Below, piece after piece: positions 17,784 through 25,332 of a DNA stretch of 35,924 nucleotides. Source of the DNA: Dyadobacter jejuensis (GTDB lineage Bacteria; Bacteroidota; Bacteroidia; Cytophagales; Spirosomataceae); assembly GCF_003149085.1 (NCBI RefSeq), contig NZ_QGDT01000021.1, positions 1 to 35,924 on the forward strand. Direction: 5' to 3'. The notes beneath the pieces were generated by a model. It saw only the letters and a program-made list of their open reading frames with translations. It ran no database searches and was not told the origin of the DNA. The position numbers and the translations under genes are program-made. How positions within the stretch are numbered: the first letter of the stretch is position 1; each line of letters begins with the position of its first letter.

Positions 17784-17813
17784 TTTGATATGCCGTCGGG
17801 AGGGTTATTTTTG
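17784..17813 (+). promoter_or_regulatory. Promoter of the DacB-like gene
   Basis: TTTG at 17784-17787 is followed after 18 bases by TATTTTTG at 17806-17813, an exact match to the Bacteroidota -33/-7 pattern. Transcription would begin near 17820, leaving a leader of about 100 bases before ATG 17921. This also rules out the open frame's first codon at 17813 as the start. Confidence 0.65.
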
Positions 17814-17920
17814 TGGTGCTAAGGAGAGAGGGGTACTACTGGTTGAGCGTTAACGAAGCTTTTATTACGATCCATTGGAAATACCTTTATATTTGTTTTT
17901 TCATTCATTATCCATTTTTC

Positions 17921-19195
17921 ATGCGCACGCTCCTGTTATTAAGTGTGGTCTTGGCTACCACTGGATGTTCTGTTTCTCATTTGGTCAACAAAGAAATCAA
18001 AAACTCTTCGGTGCTTAGTCAGCAGCACACCGGACTAGCCGTAAGCAGGCTGGGAGAACAGAAAGAATTGGCATCTTACCAGGGTGATAAGTATTTTAAC
18101 CCCGCTTCCAATACCAAATTATTTAGCTTTTATGCCGGATTGAATGCCCTGGGCGACTCTATCCCCGGCTTACAATATTTGGAATGGGGCGAGCTGCTCA
18201 TCATTCGCGGTACTGGCGATCCATCATTATTACATCCCGATCTGCCTCATAGCCGGGTATACGATTTTTTGAAAAGCCGAAAAGAACCCATATTCTATAC
18301 CCCCTCTCACTATGATGAGAAAATGTATGGCCCCGGATGGGCCTGGAGCGACTATAACGACTATTATCAGGTGGAGCGCTCTCCCCTACCCATTTACGGA
18401 AATATAGCCCGGTTTTCGGGTGGTGAAAATGGCTCCCTGAAAGTCCAACCCAATTTTTGGCGTCCGTTTTTTAAGTCGGACACCACCGTAACGGGGATCC
18501 AAAGGGAGCGGTTTGCCAATGTGTTCCACCATTCGGCTTGGGGGGTGCCTTCGGGGCTGATCCAAGACGTTCCCGTGATAACTAGTGATTCTCTTACCGT
18601 CAGGATGTTGAGCGATACGCTGGGGAAGGATATTAAGCTAATTCATGTGCCGCTGAGTATCGAGCTAGAAACGGTGTATAGCATCCCATCCGACAGCCTC
18701 TATTATAGGATGATGCAGGTGAGCGACAACATGCTTGCCGAGCAACTCATGCTGCTCTATGCTACTCAAAAGGGGCTACCACTCAATACCCAAGGGGCCA
18801 TAAACCACGCCGTAGAAAACTATATGGGCGACCTCCCCGACCGGCCAGTATGGCGCGATGGGTCGGGCCTGAGCCGTTACAACTTATTTACCCCCCGAAC
18901 CATAGTGGCCCTTTTGCAGAAGATCCATGCCAAAGTTCCTAGCGAGCGGCTCTATACGCTATTGCCCAATGGTGGGCAAAGCGGTACGCTAAAATCCTTA
19001 TTTAAGGACCAGAAGCCCTTTGTTTTTGCAAAAACAGGATCATTAAGTAACAACTATTGCCTCAGTGGCTACCTGATTACTCGGAAAGGAAAGACATTGG
19101 TCTTTAGCTTTATGAATAACAACTATACGGAGTCCACAGCCAGCGTACGCAAGGAGGTAGAACGAATACTTACCAAAATACACGATAAATATTAA
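17921..19195 (+). CDS. dacB: D-alanyl-D-alanine carboxypeptidase (PBP4/DacB-like, S13) lipoprotein
   Basis: The 424-residue product belongs to the peptidase S13 type, which trims or cross-cuts peptidoglycan stem peptides in the periplasm. The lipoprotein signal MRTLLLLSVVLATTGC puts the lipidated cysteine at residue 16. The penicillin-binding motifs are present: SNTK at 63-66 with nucleophile S63, SDN (in VSDNMLAEQ), and KTG (in FAKTGSLSN). Family length is normal. The open frame extends 36 codons upstream, but that part overlaps the promoter at 17784-17813 and lacks a signal sequence. It is divergent from recQ and convergent with the membrane gene at 19205, sharing a hairpin. Confidence 0.9.
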   Translation: MRTLLLLSVVLATTGCSVSHLVNKEIKNSSVLSQQHTGLAVSRLGEQKELASYQGDKYFNPASNTKLFSFYAGLNALGDSIPGLQYLEWGELLIIRGTGDPSLLHPDLPHSRVYDFLKSRKEPIFYTPSHYDEKMYGPGWAWSDYNDYYQVERSPLPIYGNIARFSGGENGSLKVQPNFWRPFFKSDTTVTGIQRERFANVFHHSAWGVPSGLIQDVPVITSDSLTVRMLSDTLGKDIKLIHVPLSIELETVYSIPSDSLYYRMMQVSDNMLAEQLMLLYATQKGLPLNTQGAINHAVENYMGDLPDRPVWRDGSGLSRYNLFTPRTIVALLQKIHAKVPSERLYTLLPNGGQSGTLKSLFKDQKPFVFAKTGSLSNNYCLSGYLITRKGKTLVFSFMNNNYTESTASVRKEVERILTKIHDKY

Positions 19196-19235
19196 AACAG
19201 GCTCTTAATCCTTATTTAAGGTCTGCCCTGTTTTA
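19193..19235. terminator. Bidirectional terminator between dacB-like and membrane genes
   Basis: TAAAACAGG at 19193-19201 pairs with CCTGTTTTA at 19227-19235. An inner hairpin, CCTT-ATTT-AAGG, fills part of the loop. Both transcripts leave the stem through a T-rich arm, and the structure overlaps both stop codons. Confidence 0.6.
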
Positions 19236-20902
19236 TAAAAACGATTCTGGCCATTCCGTCTTTCCACTAGTGTCACCCGATAGTTCCCAGGTTCAATATT
19301 GCCAGCGGGTAGGCTAGCGGCGGCATATTTAGAATAATATAGGCCTCTGCGGAGGGTGGTCTTAAGGGGAACGGGCGTTTGGGTAAATGGGGCTATATAG
19401 CGATGCTGAGCAGAATGGAGTAGCAAATATAGGCCATCACTATAATTCTTGCCTATTTTAAAAGTGCCTTGGTCGATGGTCATACCGAACCGGTCGTCGG
19501 TATCGGTCTGTTTGACGATAGGGAATGGACTGTCCGATAGCCTAGATGAAGGGAGCCCTTCGTGGGGTTGCCATCCTTCAGCCAAAGGGTCTTGAGATTG
19601 ATAGATTTGCCGAATCTCTTCATAATGTTGCTGGCTCATATTGAACATCCGCAGTCCATGCCAGTCGGCATTATAGCGGGCATTGAACTCCTCGGCAATG
19701 GCCATATGGCGCCTGTTGACGGCATCGGCGAAGTTGCCATGAAGGACGGCCAGGTTGAGACCAACGCTCAGCAATACCATGAACCAAATGGTGATATGGC
19801 GACTCTTGGGCCTTACGCCAAGGTAGAGCAGATACATCCCCAGCAAAAATAAGGTGCTATAAATGCGGTAGCGGCCTTTGAACATCCCGATGTATTCGTC
19901 GGTTGGTATGCGCTTATAGGTCAGCGCCAAGGCGGTGATTACCACGAAGGCCAGAATTCCTATAGCAAACAGGGCCAAAGGGTTGGAATAAGGCTTTTTT
20001 TTGCTGACGCTTTGCCATAAAAGAGGGATTTGGCCTATCAACAAGCCGACGGTCAGCAGGGCCAGCAGCAAGCCGGTGATGGAGGCTATATACAGGTTGG
20101 AGGTGGTGAGGCCGTAGGCATGAATGGTAGCGTGGGAGCCTAAGAAACCAAAAAAACCTAAGATACCTTGCTCCACCTGTCCCATATTACTGATATCGAG
20201 ACTTTTGGTAATCGGTTGAAAATCGGTAAAGTACAATTTGGATACGATCAAAACCGTAACAAGGGTAATGCCTACCTGCACATAGTTTCTTCTAAAGAGC
20301 TGCATCATGGCCAGTACAGGGAATACCAGCAGGCCGTTGCCATAGCTATAGGTGGCGCATAGGGCCAGCAACAAAGATAGGGCCAGCCAGTTGGGCCTGA
20401 AAGCCGCAAAGTAGAGGCTTCCTAACATAAAAAAGAGTACTCCGAAGTTGCAGAGTGAACTTACCCCCCACATCATGTTTTCAAAACACCCGACGTTGAA
20501 CCAGAGCCACAAGACCGGGATGAAGTACCAAATGGACCGCTCGGCGGTATGTAGGGCCTTATAAAAGTAAATGGCACAAGCTCCCCAACACAAGTTGGCG
20601 ACTACCATGAGCCACACCAAGTCCACCCTGCCAAAAAGATGGTAAAATACCAGAACTACCGATCGGGAGAACACCAGCCGGTGCTCAGGGAATAAGGTGG
20701 TGAGTGCCACCCAGCGCTGCGCCCAGGTTGCCCCTTCAAACTCGGGAACGATGCCTAAGATCAGGATATCGTCGAAAGCTAAATAATTGACATTAAGTGC
20801 CAAGCTACCGAAAAACCAATAGTAGATTAATATCGGAATACCGGCTGCGGCAATGGCTAGTATACGGGAGTAAGTGGGGTTACGCAGTAAAGCTGGAATC
20901 AT
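19205..20902 (-). CDS. Polytopic membrane protein, possible GT-C-like glycosyltransferase
   Basis: This 565-residue protein has about eleven predicted membrane helices in residues 10-400, followed by a soluble C-terminal part of about 165 residues. The first loop contains an acidic pair (YLAFDDILILG near residue 41), and the helix pattern resembles GT-C glycosyltransferases, which use lipid-linked sugars on the outer face. I do not recognise a named family, so this is a topology-based suggestion only. It ends the minus-strand pair that starts with the MORN-like gene 36 bases upstream, and GDP-L-fucose synthase lies just beyond, divergently. An envelope-sugar role is therefore reasonable but unproven. 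Confidence 0.7.
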   Translation of the reverse strand: MIPALLRNPTYSRILAIAAAGIPILIYYWFFGSLALNVNYLAFDDILILGIVPEFEGATWAQRWVALTTLFPEHRLVFSRSVVLVFYHLFGRVDLVWLMVVANLCWGACAIYFYKALHTAERSIWYFIPVLWLWFNVGCFENMMWGVSSLCNFGVLFFMLGSLYFAAFRPNWLALSLLLALCATYSYGNGLLVFPVLAMMQLFRRNYVQVGITLVTVLIVSKLYFTDFQPITKSLDISNMGQVEQGILGFFGFLGSHATIHAYGLTTSNLYIASITGLLLALLTVGLLIGQIPLLWQSVSKKKPYSNPLALFAIGILAFVVITALALTYKRIPTDEYIGMFKGRYRIYSTLFLLGMYLLYLGVRPKSRHITIWFMVLLSVGLNLAVLHGNFADAVNRRHMAIAEEFNARYNADWHGLRMFNMSQQHYEEIRQIYQSQDPLAEGWQPHEGLPSSRLSDSPFPIVKQTDTDDRFGMTIDQGTFKIGKNYSDGLYLLLHSAQHRYIAPFTQTPVPLKTTLRRGLYYSKYAAASLPAGNIEPGNYRVTLVERRNGQNRFYKTGQTLNKD

Positions 20903-20938
20903 GAAGTCGTATTGTGGATGATATTTGGGAGGGGAGGA

Positions 20939-21961
20939 TTAATTTTCTTCCTCTTCCACGTCGGCCGATGCCCGAGGGTCGGTAGAAGAATCGTAGGTAA
21001 GCTTTCCCTTATCGTCCCATTCGCGAATTATAAAAGGCTCGAAATCCTCGTCCCAGGCCGTCTTAGGGTATTGTATCTCCTGTTTTCTTTGCCGCCTAAA
21101 CTGGTAGTATTCTATCCAGCGACCTACTTTTTCGCCGTGGTCATACTTCCCTATGGCCTTTAGCTGTCCTTCCTTATAAAATTGGAGATATTCCCCTTCG
21201 GTGGTGCCAAACATGATGGGGACTACCTCTTTGATCTGAGTATGGGCGGAATCGTAATAGGCAATATGGGACTCTGCCGGAAATCCCTTATCCCAAATCG
21301 ACTTATCGATTAGGTTGTATTTGGTATCATATTTTACCCAGCGCCCATGCCGAGTTCCCATATAATAGTATCCTTCTTCGATCAGGTTCTCACCCGAAAA
21401 CTTCTTGTAGGGACCATGCAACAGCAAGGAGCGTTCCTTGTTTTTAATAATAGAGGAGCTCAATCGCTTTACTTTGGTGTCGTACCATCTGATGTTGGCG
21501 ATGCGTACATAGGGGTTCATGGGCTTATATTCCTTCAATACATGGAACATTTCGACGGTAGCTCTGTCGCCACTACCATGTTTTACAGAAATGGCCTGCA
21601 TGGGGATGCCTTCATATTCTACTTTGGCAAGCTTAGCCAAGGCTTTTTTTCGCTTTTTCTCGGCCTTTTGGTTTTTATAGGCTGTGGCCCTCAAGCCCAG
21701 GTCGGGGATGGTCTCGTTGAAAAGGCTGGAGATAGACTTCGACTGTGGGCCCACTCCTGGCACGGAGCCACCGATCGCCGAGTCGAACCCAGAGATCAAC
21801 GCCGCTATTCCGGTTTTGGGCTTAGCCTGGCTTGTATCGGTCTTTACACGTTCTTTGGGGAGCCATGACGGGGTAGAGGTAGCCGTTGTAGGAGTTTGTC
21901 CTTTAACAGTGGCTACCGAAATAAACAGCAGAAAGCAATGAATCCAATATTTACCTGGCAT
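20939..21961 (-). CDS. Secreted protein with MORN-like / YwqK-like repeats
   Basis: The 340-residue product starts with a signal peptide (MPGKYWIHCFLLFISVATVKG, with Q at the cleavage site). After a low-complexity Thr/Ser/Pro part and a Lys-rich stretch, the C-terminal half has repeats of the form G-x-Y-x-x-[FY]-x-x-G-x-[LI]. Readable examples are GPYKKFSGENLIEEGYYYMG, GRWVKY and GEYLQFYKEGQLKAIGKYD, which resemble MORN/YwqK repeats. These are usually structural. The frame opens at 22012, but the start at 21961 places the signal peptide correctly. The downstream membrane protein follows 36 bases later, so the two are likely one operon. Function unknown. Confidence 0.75.
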   Translation of the reverse strand: MPGKYWIHCFLLFISVATVKGQTPTTATSTPSWLPKERVKTDTSQAKPKTGIAALISGFDSAIGGSVPGVGPQSKSISSLFNETIPDLGLRATAYKNQKAEKKRKKALAKLAKVEYEGIPMQAISVKHGSGDRATVEMFHVLKEYKPMNPYVRIANIRWYDTKVKRLSSSIIKNKERSLLLHGPYKKFSGENLIEEGYYYMGTRHGRWVKYDTKYNLIDKSIWDKGFPAESHIAYYDSAHTQIKEVVPIMFGTTEGEYLQFYKEGQLKAIGKYDHGEKVGRWIEYYQFRRQRKQEIQYPKTAWDEDFEPFIIREWDDKGKLTYDSSTDPRASADVEEEEN

Positions 21962-21993
21962 TTGTTTTAAGTTTTTCTTCTTACGAAGATTAT

Positions 21994-22001
21994 TAACTTT
22001 G
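21994..22001 (+). promoter_or_regulatory. Candidate -7 box before GDP-L-fucose synthase
   Basis: TAACTTTG exactly matches TAnnTTTG and lies 50 bases before the TTG start at 22052. A -33 TTTG at normal spacing is not clear. Confidence 0.45.
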
Positions 22002-22051
22002 TAACGGCACAAATCTTTAATTATTGATTTTCAGCACAAATTTAAACAACA

Positions 22052-22993
22052 TTGGAAAAAAACGCTAAAATATACATCGCCGGCCACCGGGGGATGGTCG
22101 GCTCTGCCATACTAAGAAAGCTACAGGCAGAAGGCTTCACCAACTTTGTCCTTAGAACGTCCAAAGAGCTCGATCTGCGTGATCAGGCTCAGGTTTCGGC
22201 TTTTTTTGAAGCCGAAAGACCTGAATATGTATTTTTAGCTGCGGCAAAGGTCGGCGGAATTATGGCCAATAACATCTATCGGGCCGATTTTCTTTACGAT
22301 AATTTACAGATTCAAAATAATGTCATTCATCATGCCCATTTGCAGCAGGTCAAGAAATTGCTGTTTTTAGGTTCTTCTTGTATTTACCCAAAGCTGGCTC
22401 CGCAGCCTCTCAACGAGAATGCCCTGTTGACAGGCACGCTGGAGCCCACCAATGAGCCCTATGCTATCGCCAAAATATCGGGGATTAAAATGTGTGAAGC
22501 CTATAGGAGCCAGTATGGTAGCGACTTTATCTCCGCCATGCCGACCAACTTATATGGACCCAACGATAATTATGACCTGAACAACTCCCATGTGCTACCC
22601 GCCATGATTAGGAAGTTCCATGAAGCCAAAGAAGCAGGCCAGCCCACCGTAGCGTTATGGGGTACGGGCTCCCCCTTGAGGGAGTTTCTGCATGCCGACG
22701 ACCTGGCCGATGCTTGCTATTTTTTAATGCAAAACTACAGCGACTCCGGCTTTGTCAATGTGGGGGTGGGTAGCGACGTCTCTATTAAGGCCCTGGCCGA
22801 GATGATCCAGTCGATTGTGGGCTACGAGGGTAATATTCACTGGAACACCGACAAGCCCGATGGCACTCCTCGAAAATTAATGGATGTTAACAAACTTCAT
22901 GACCTAGGTTGGAAGCACCGAATAGGGTTACAAGAGGGCATCGAAAGAACCTATGCCGACTTTCTTTCAAAAATAGCAGTTTACTCAGTTTAA
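22052..22993 (+). CDS. fcl: GDP-L-fucose synthase
   Basis: This enzyme (EC 1.1.1.271) epimerises and reduces GDP-4-keto-6-deoxymannose to GDP-L-fucose with NADPH, supplying fucose for surface polysaccharides. The 313-residue length is normal. The Rossmann motif GHRGMVGSAI is at residues 11-20. The SDR catalytic set S108/S109, Y137 and K141 (YAIAK) is present, and C110 and H180 match the epimerisation acid/base pair of the Escherichia coli enzyme. The start appears to be TTG at 22052, since no ATG lies nearby and residue 2 onward already belongs to the conserved fold. The partner gene gmd is not in this window. It is divergent from the MORN-like gene. Confidence 0.95.
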   Translation: MEKNAKIYIAGHRGMVGSAILRKLQAEGFTNFVLRTSKELDLRDQAQVSAFFEAERPEYVFLAAAKVGGIMANNIYRADFLYDNLQIQNNVIHHAHLQQVKKLLFLGSSCIYPKLAPQPLNENALLTGTLEPTNEPYAIAKISGIKMCEAYRSQYGSDFISAMPTNLYGPNDNYDLNNSHVLPAMIRKFHEAKEAGQPTVALWGTGSPLREFLHADDLADACYFLMQNYSDSGFVNVGVGSDVSIKALAEMIQSIVGYEGNIHWNTDKPDGTPRKLMDVNKLHDLGWKHRIGLQEGIERTYADFLSKIAVYSV

Positions 22994-23122
22994 TTTTGAC
23001 ATTCACCAGTTATCGGCATTTGGGCCCAACAATTACAGCGTATTTGGCGATTTGACGTATGATAATTTGTTGTATTATAAAATTTCCAGTATATAATTAT
23101 AAGGATGTTCCGTAAAAACTGA

Positions 23123-23130
23123 TAGCTTTG
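23123..23130 (+). promoter_or_regulatory. Candidate -7 box before the Lrp-type regulator
   Basis: TAGCTTTG is an exact TAnnTTTG match, 47 bases before ATG 23178. Its position argues for the downstream ATG rather than the frame's first start at 23139. No clear -33 TTTG was found. Confidence 0.45.
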
Positions 23131-23177
23131 CAACGCCTTTGCTTCAAAAGGTTATACGAAAACTTAGTCATAGAAAA

Positions 23178-23651
23178 ATGTCCACGATTATAAAGCTTGA
23201 CCAGATCGACAGAAAGGTTCTGGAAATATTACAAATGAATGCTAAAATTACGAATGCTCAGCTTTCGAAGGAGATCGGGTTGTCGCCCGCCCCAACTTTG
23301 GAACGAGTGAAGAAATTGGAGCAGTCGGGTATTATTAAGAGTTATCATGCACAGCTGGAACCCGAGCGGGTTGGATTGGGCGTGAGCACCTTCGTTCAGA
23401 TCTCCCTGGTGGGTCATCGTCGGGCGGTTACAGAGTCGTTTGTAGAAAAGATTCAGGCTATTCCAGAAGTAGTGGAGTGCCATCACATTACCGGGACAGG
23501 CGATTTCCTTTTACGGGTTATCTCCAAAGATATCAGCACCTATCAGACGTTGATGCTAGAGAAAATCAACGAAATTGAAGAGGTGGCCAGTACCCAGACG
23601 ATGGTCATTCTGTCTACCTTTAAGGAGAGCAAAGTGTTGCCTATCCCCTGA
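23178..23651 (+). CDS. Lrp/AsnC family transcriptional regulator
   Basis: The 157-residue product has the usual Lrp layout. An N-terminal winged HTH covers about residues 4-60 (ITNAQLSKEIGLSPAPTLER is the helix-turn-helix part). A RAM/AsnC effector-binding domain covers about 65-145 (YHAQLEPERVGLGVSTFVQI, VVECHHITGTGDFLLRVI). Such proteins sense amino acids or related metabolites and act as dimers or octamers; the ligand cannot be deduced. The frame opens at 23139, but ATG 23178 matches family length and the promoter-like box. It stands alone, ended by a very strong hairpin shared with the convergent DUF4301 gene. Confidence 0.92.
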   Translation: MSTIIKLDQIDRKVLEILQMNAKITNAQLSKEIGLSPAPTLERVKKLEQSGIIKSYHAQLEPERVGLGVSTFVQISLVGHRRAVTESFVEKIQAIPEVVECHHITGTGDFLLRVISKDISTYQTLMLEKINEIEEVASTQTMVILSTFKESKVLPIP

Positions 23652-23669
23652 TCTGGGCGCCATTCAATA

Positions 23670-23711
23670 GCAAAGAGGCCGGTGAATCCCAGGATTCACC
23701 GGCCTCTTTGC
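23670..23711. terminator. Perfect 20-bp hairpin between Lrp-type and DUF4301 genes
   Basis: The arm at 23670-23689 (starting GCAAAGAGGCCGG) is perfectly complementary to 23692-23711, with two bases between them, so the real loop opens one or two pairs. It lies 18 bases past the Lrp-type stop and 10 before the DUF4301 stop, as expected for a shared terminator. Confidence 0.8.
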
Positions 23712-23721
23712 ATATCGGGCT

Positions 23722-25227
23722 TTACGCTCCTTGGTGTTGATCTCTTAACAGGTCATTTACCGTTTTTACGGGGTTGAAAGTGATGAGTGGTACTTCCACA
23801 AATATGGTGTTCCAATCGGCCATCGCTCCATTCCATAGGCCGGGTAGCTCCTGAGCCTTGAGCTCCTTCCCATTTTTTGATTTATTGGTAATAAAACCGG
23901 TCAATGGGTCTCTAAATTTTTTCAGGTCGTAGGCTACTCCTTGGCGATTCTTGATAGCACATACCAAGTCGACGGGGTTGAAGTGGGTAGAGTTTTTGAA
24001 AATCTCATTTTGGCTTTCATTGTCTAGGTCTACCTGAGCCGACTCAACGATCTGCAGGGAGGATGAGCCGTCGGCGTTTTTGGCCCAAAAGGGTCCTCCG
24101 CCAGGTTCTCCTTGATTTTTTACCATACCACAAGCACGAAGCGGACGGTCTAGCTTGGCCAGGTAATAGGCCTTTTTCTCTTCCGTAGTAAGTGCCTCAA
24201 AGCCAGCGGGTGGACTCACACACAGTTGATTTTGGAAAAATGTAGCCAGCTCGGCGTAAACCCCTTCGTCGGCAGTGCCATTTTGAAGCTTATCCATAAA
24301 GCTCCAAATTTTCTTTTGGCTGTCGAGAACGATACCAGCAAGGGCCTTTTTATATCGGATAGTGTCGTCCTTTAGGCGGTCGGGCACTACGTTGTCTATG
24401 TTTTTAATAAAAATAATATCGGCATCGAGCTGGGCCAGGTTGTCCAACAAGGCGCCATGACCCGCCGGACGGAACAATAGGTTTCCGTCTTTTTCGCGGA
24501 AAGGGCTGTTGTCGGGGTTCACAGCAATGGTATCGGTAGCGCTTTTTTGTTCCGAAAACGATACAAAGTACTTTACTCCATGTTCGGTTTGGTAGGTAGG
24601 CAAGGCCTCTACGACCAATTTCTCGAACTTGTCGCGGTGCTCGGGCGATACCGTGAAGTGAATTTGGACATTGCCTCCAGCGTTGGCATATTTGGCGCCC
24701 TCTACCAGGTGCTCTTCCAGCGGGGTGCGGGAGCGGTCGCTGTAGTTATGGAACTTCAGCAAGCCTTTGGGTAGTTCCCCATAGCCAAGCCCCTTGTCGG
24801 TAAGGAAATAAGCCGCAATTTGTGTTTTGCTGGCCGTAGCTAGGTCGAGGCCGTCGGCCTCTAAGGCCGTTTTTAGGTCTTCATAAAATGCAAACTGGTC
24901 GATATTATCGAAAAAAGATTCTACCGAAGCATCCGATTTTCCACCTTCTAAGAACCCAAACAGGGCCTTGAACATCCTCGTAGCCGCTCCTGAAGCCGGT
25001 ACGAACTTCATAAGGGTAATCACCCCGTCGGCAGCCAGCTGATCGTAGGATTCTACCACCCGCTCAATTTCCTCGCTCGTCAGGCTCATCAGCCCGTCGC
25101 CTACAGTCGCCGCTTTCGAAAGATTGAGGTAAGGGAACCCGTTGACGAAATAGTCAATCTGCTGCAAAACCGTGTCAGTATCGCTACCCCTTTCTTTGAT
25201 CTGTATAATATCGTTTTCTTGAAACAT
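23722..25227 (-). CDS. DUF4301 family protein
   Basis: This 501-residue soluble protein fits DUF4301, a conserved Bacteroidota family without an established function. Typical phrases are FVPASGAATRMFKALF near residue 90, RPAGHGALLDNL near residue 265 and GMVKNQGEPGGGPFWAKN near residue 375. The Gly-rich GASGAATRMFK-like and GHGAL segments look like nucleotide-handling loops, which would suit a nucleotidyltransferase-like fold, but that is only a guess. There is no signal peptide. The frame opens at 25248; ATG 25227 (MFQENDIIQIKERG) is the better start. It lies about 105 bases after the UvrD-like gene on the same strand and could be read from the same transcript. Confidence 0.82.
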   Translation of the reverse strand: MFQENDIIQIKERGSDTDTVLQQIDYFVNGFPYLNLSKAATVGDGLMSLTSEEIERVVESYDQLAADGVITLMKFVPASGAATRMFKALFGFLEGGKSDASVESFFDNIDQFAFYEDLKTALEADGLDLATASKTQIAAYFLTDKGLGYGELPKGLLKFHNYSDRSRTPLEEHLVEGAKYANAGGNVQIHFTVSPEHRDKFEKLVVEALPTYQTEHGVKYFVSFSEQKSATDTIAVNPDNSPFREKDGNLLFRPAGHGALLDNLAQLDADIIFIKNIDNVVPDRLKDDTIRYKKALAGIVLDSQKKIWSFMDKLQNGTADEGVYAELATFFQNQLCVSPPAGFEALTTEEKKAYYLAKLDRPLRACGMVKNQGEPGGGPFWAKNADGSSSLQIVESAQVDLDNESQNEIFKNSTHFNPVDLVCAIKNRQGVAYDLKKFRDPLTGFITNKSKNGKELKAQELPGLWNGAMADWNTIFVEVPLITFNPVKTVNDLLRDQHQGA

Positions 25228-25332
25228 ATATCTTATTGATTTTAACAAATACTACTTTTTCATTTTAGCGCCCCTAATATAGGGCACTCTTTCATAAAGT
25301 GTACTATTTAACTACTTTACTGGTCATTTTGA

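Noticed and set aside
17813..17920. N-terminal 36-codon extension of the DacB-like gene
   Set aside because: It overlaps the promoter -7 box and would bury the lipoprotein signal that starts at ATG 17921.
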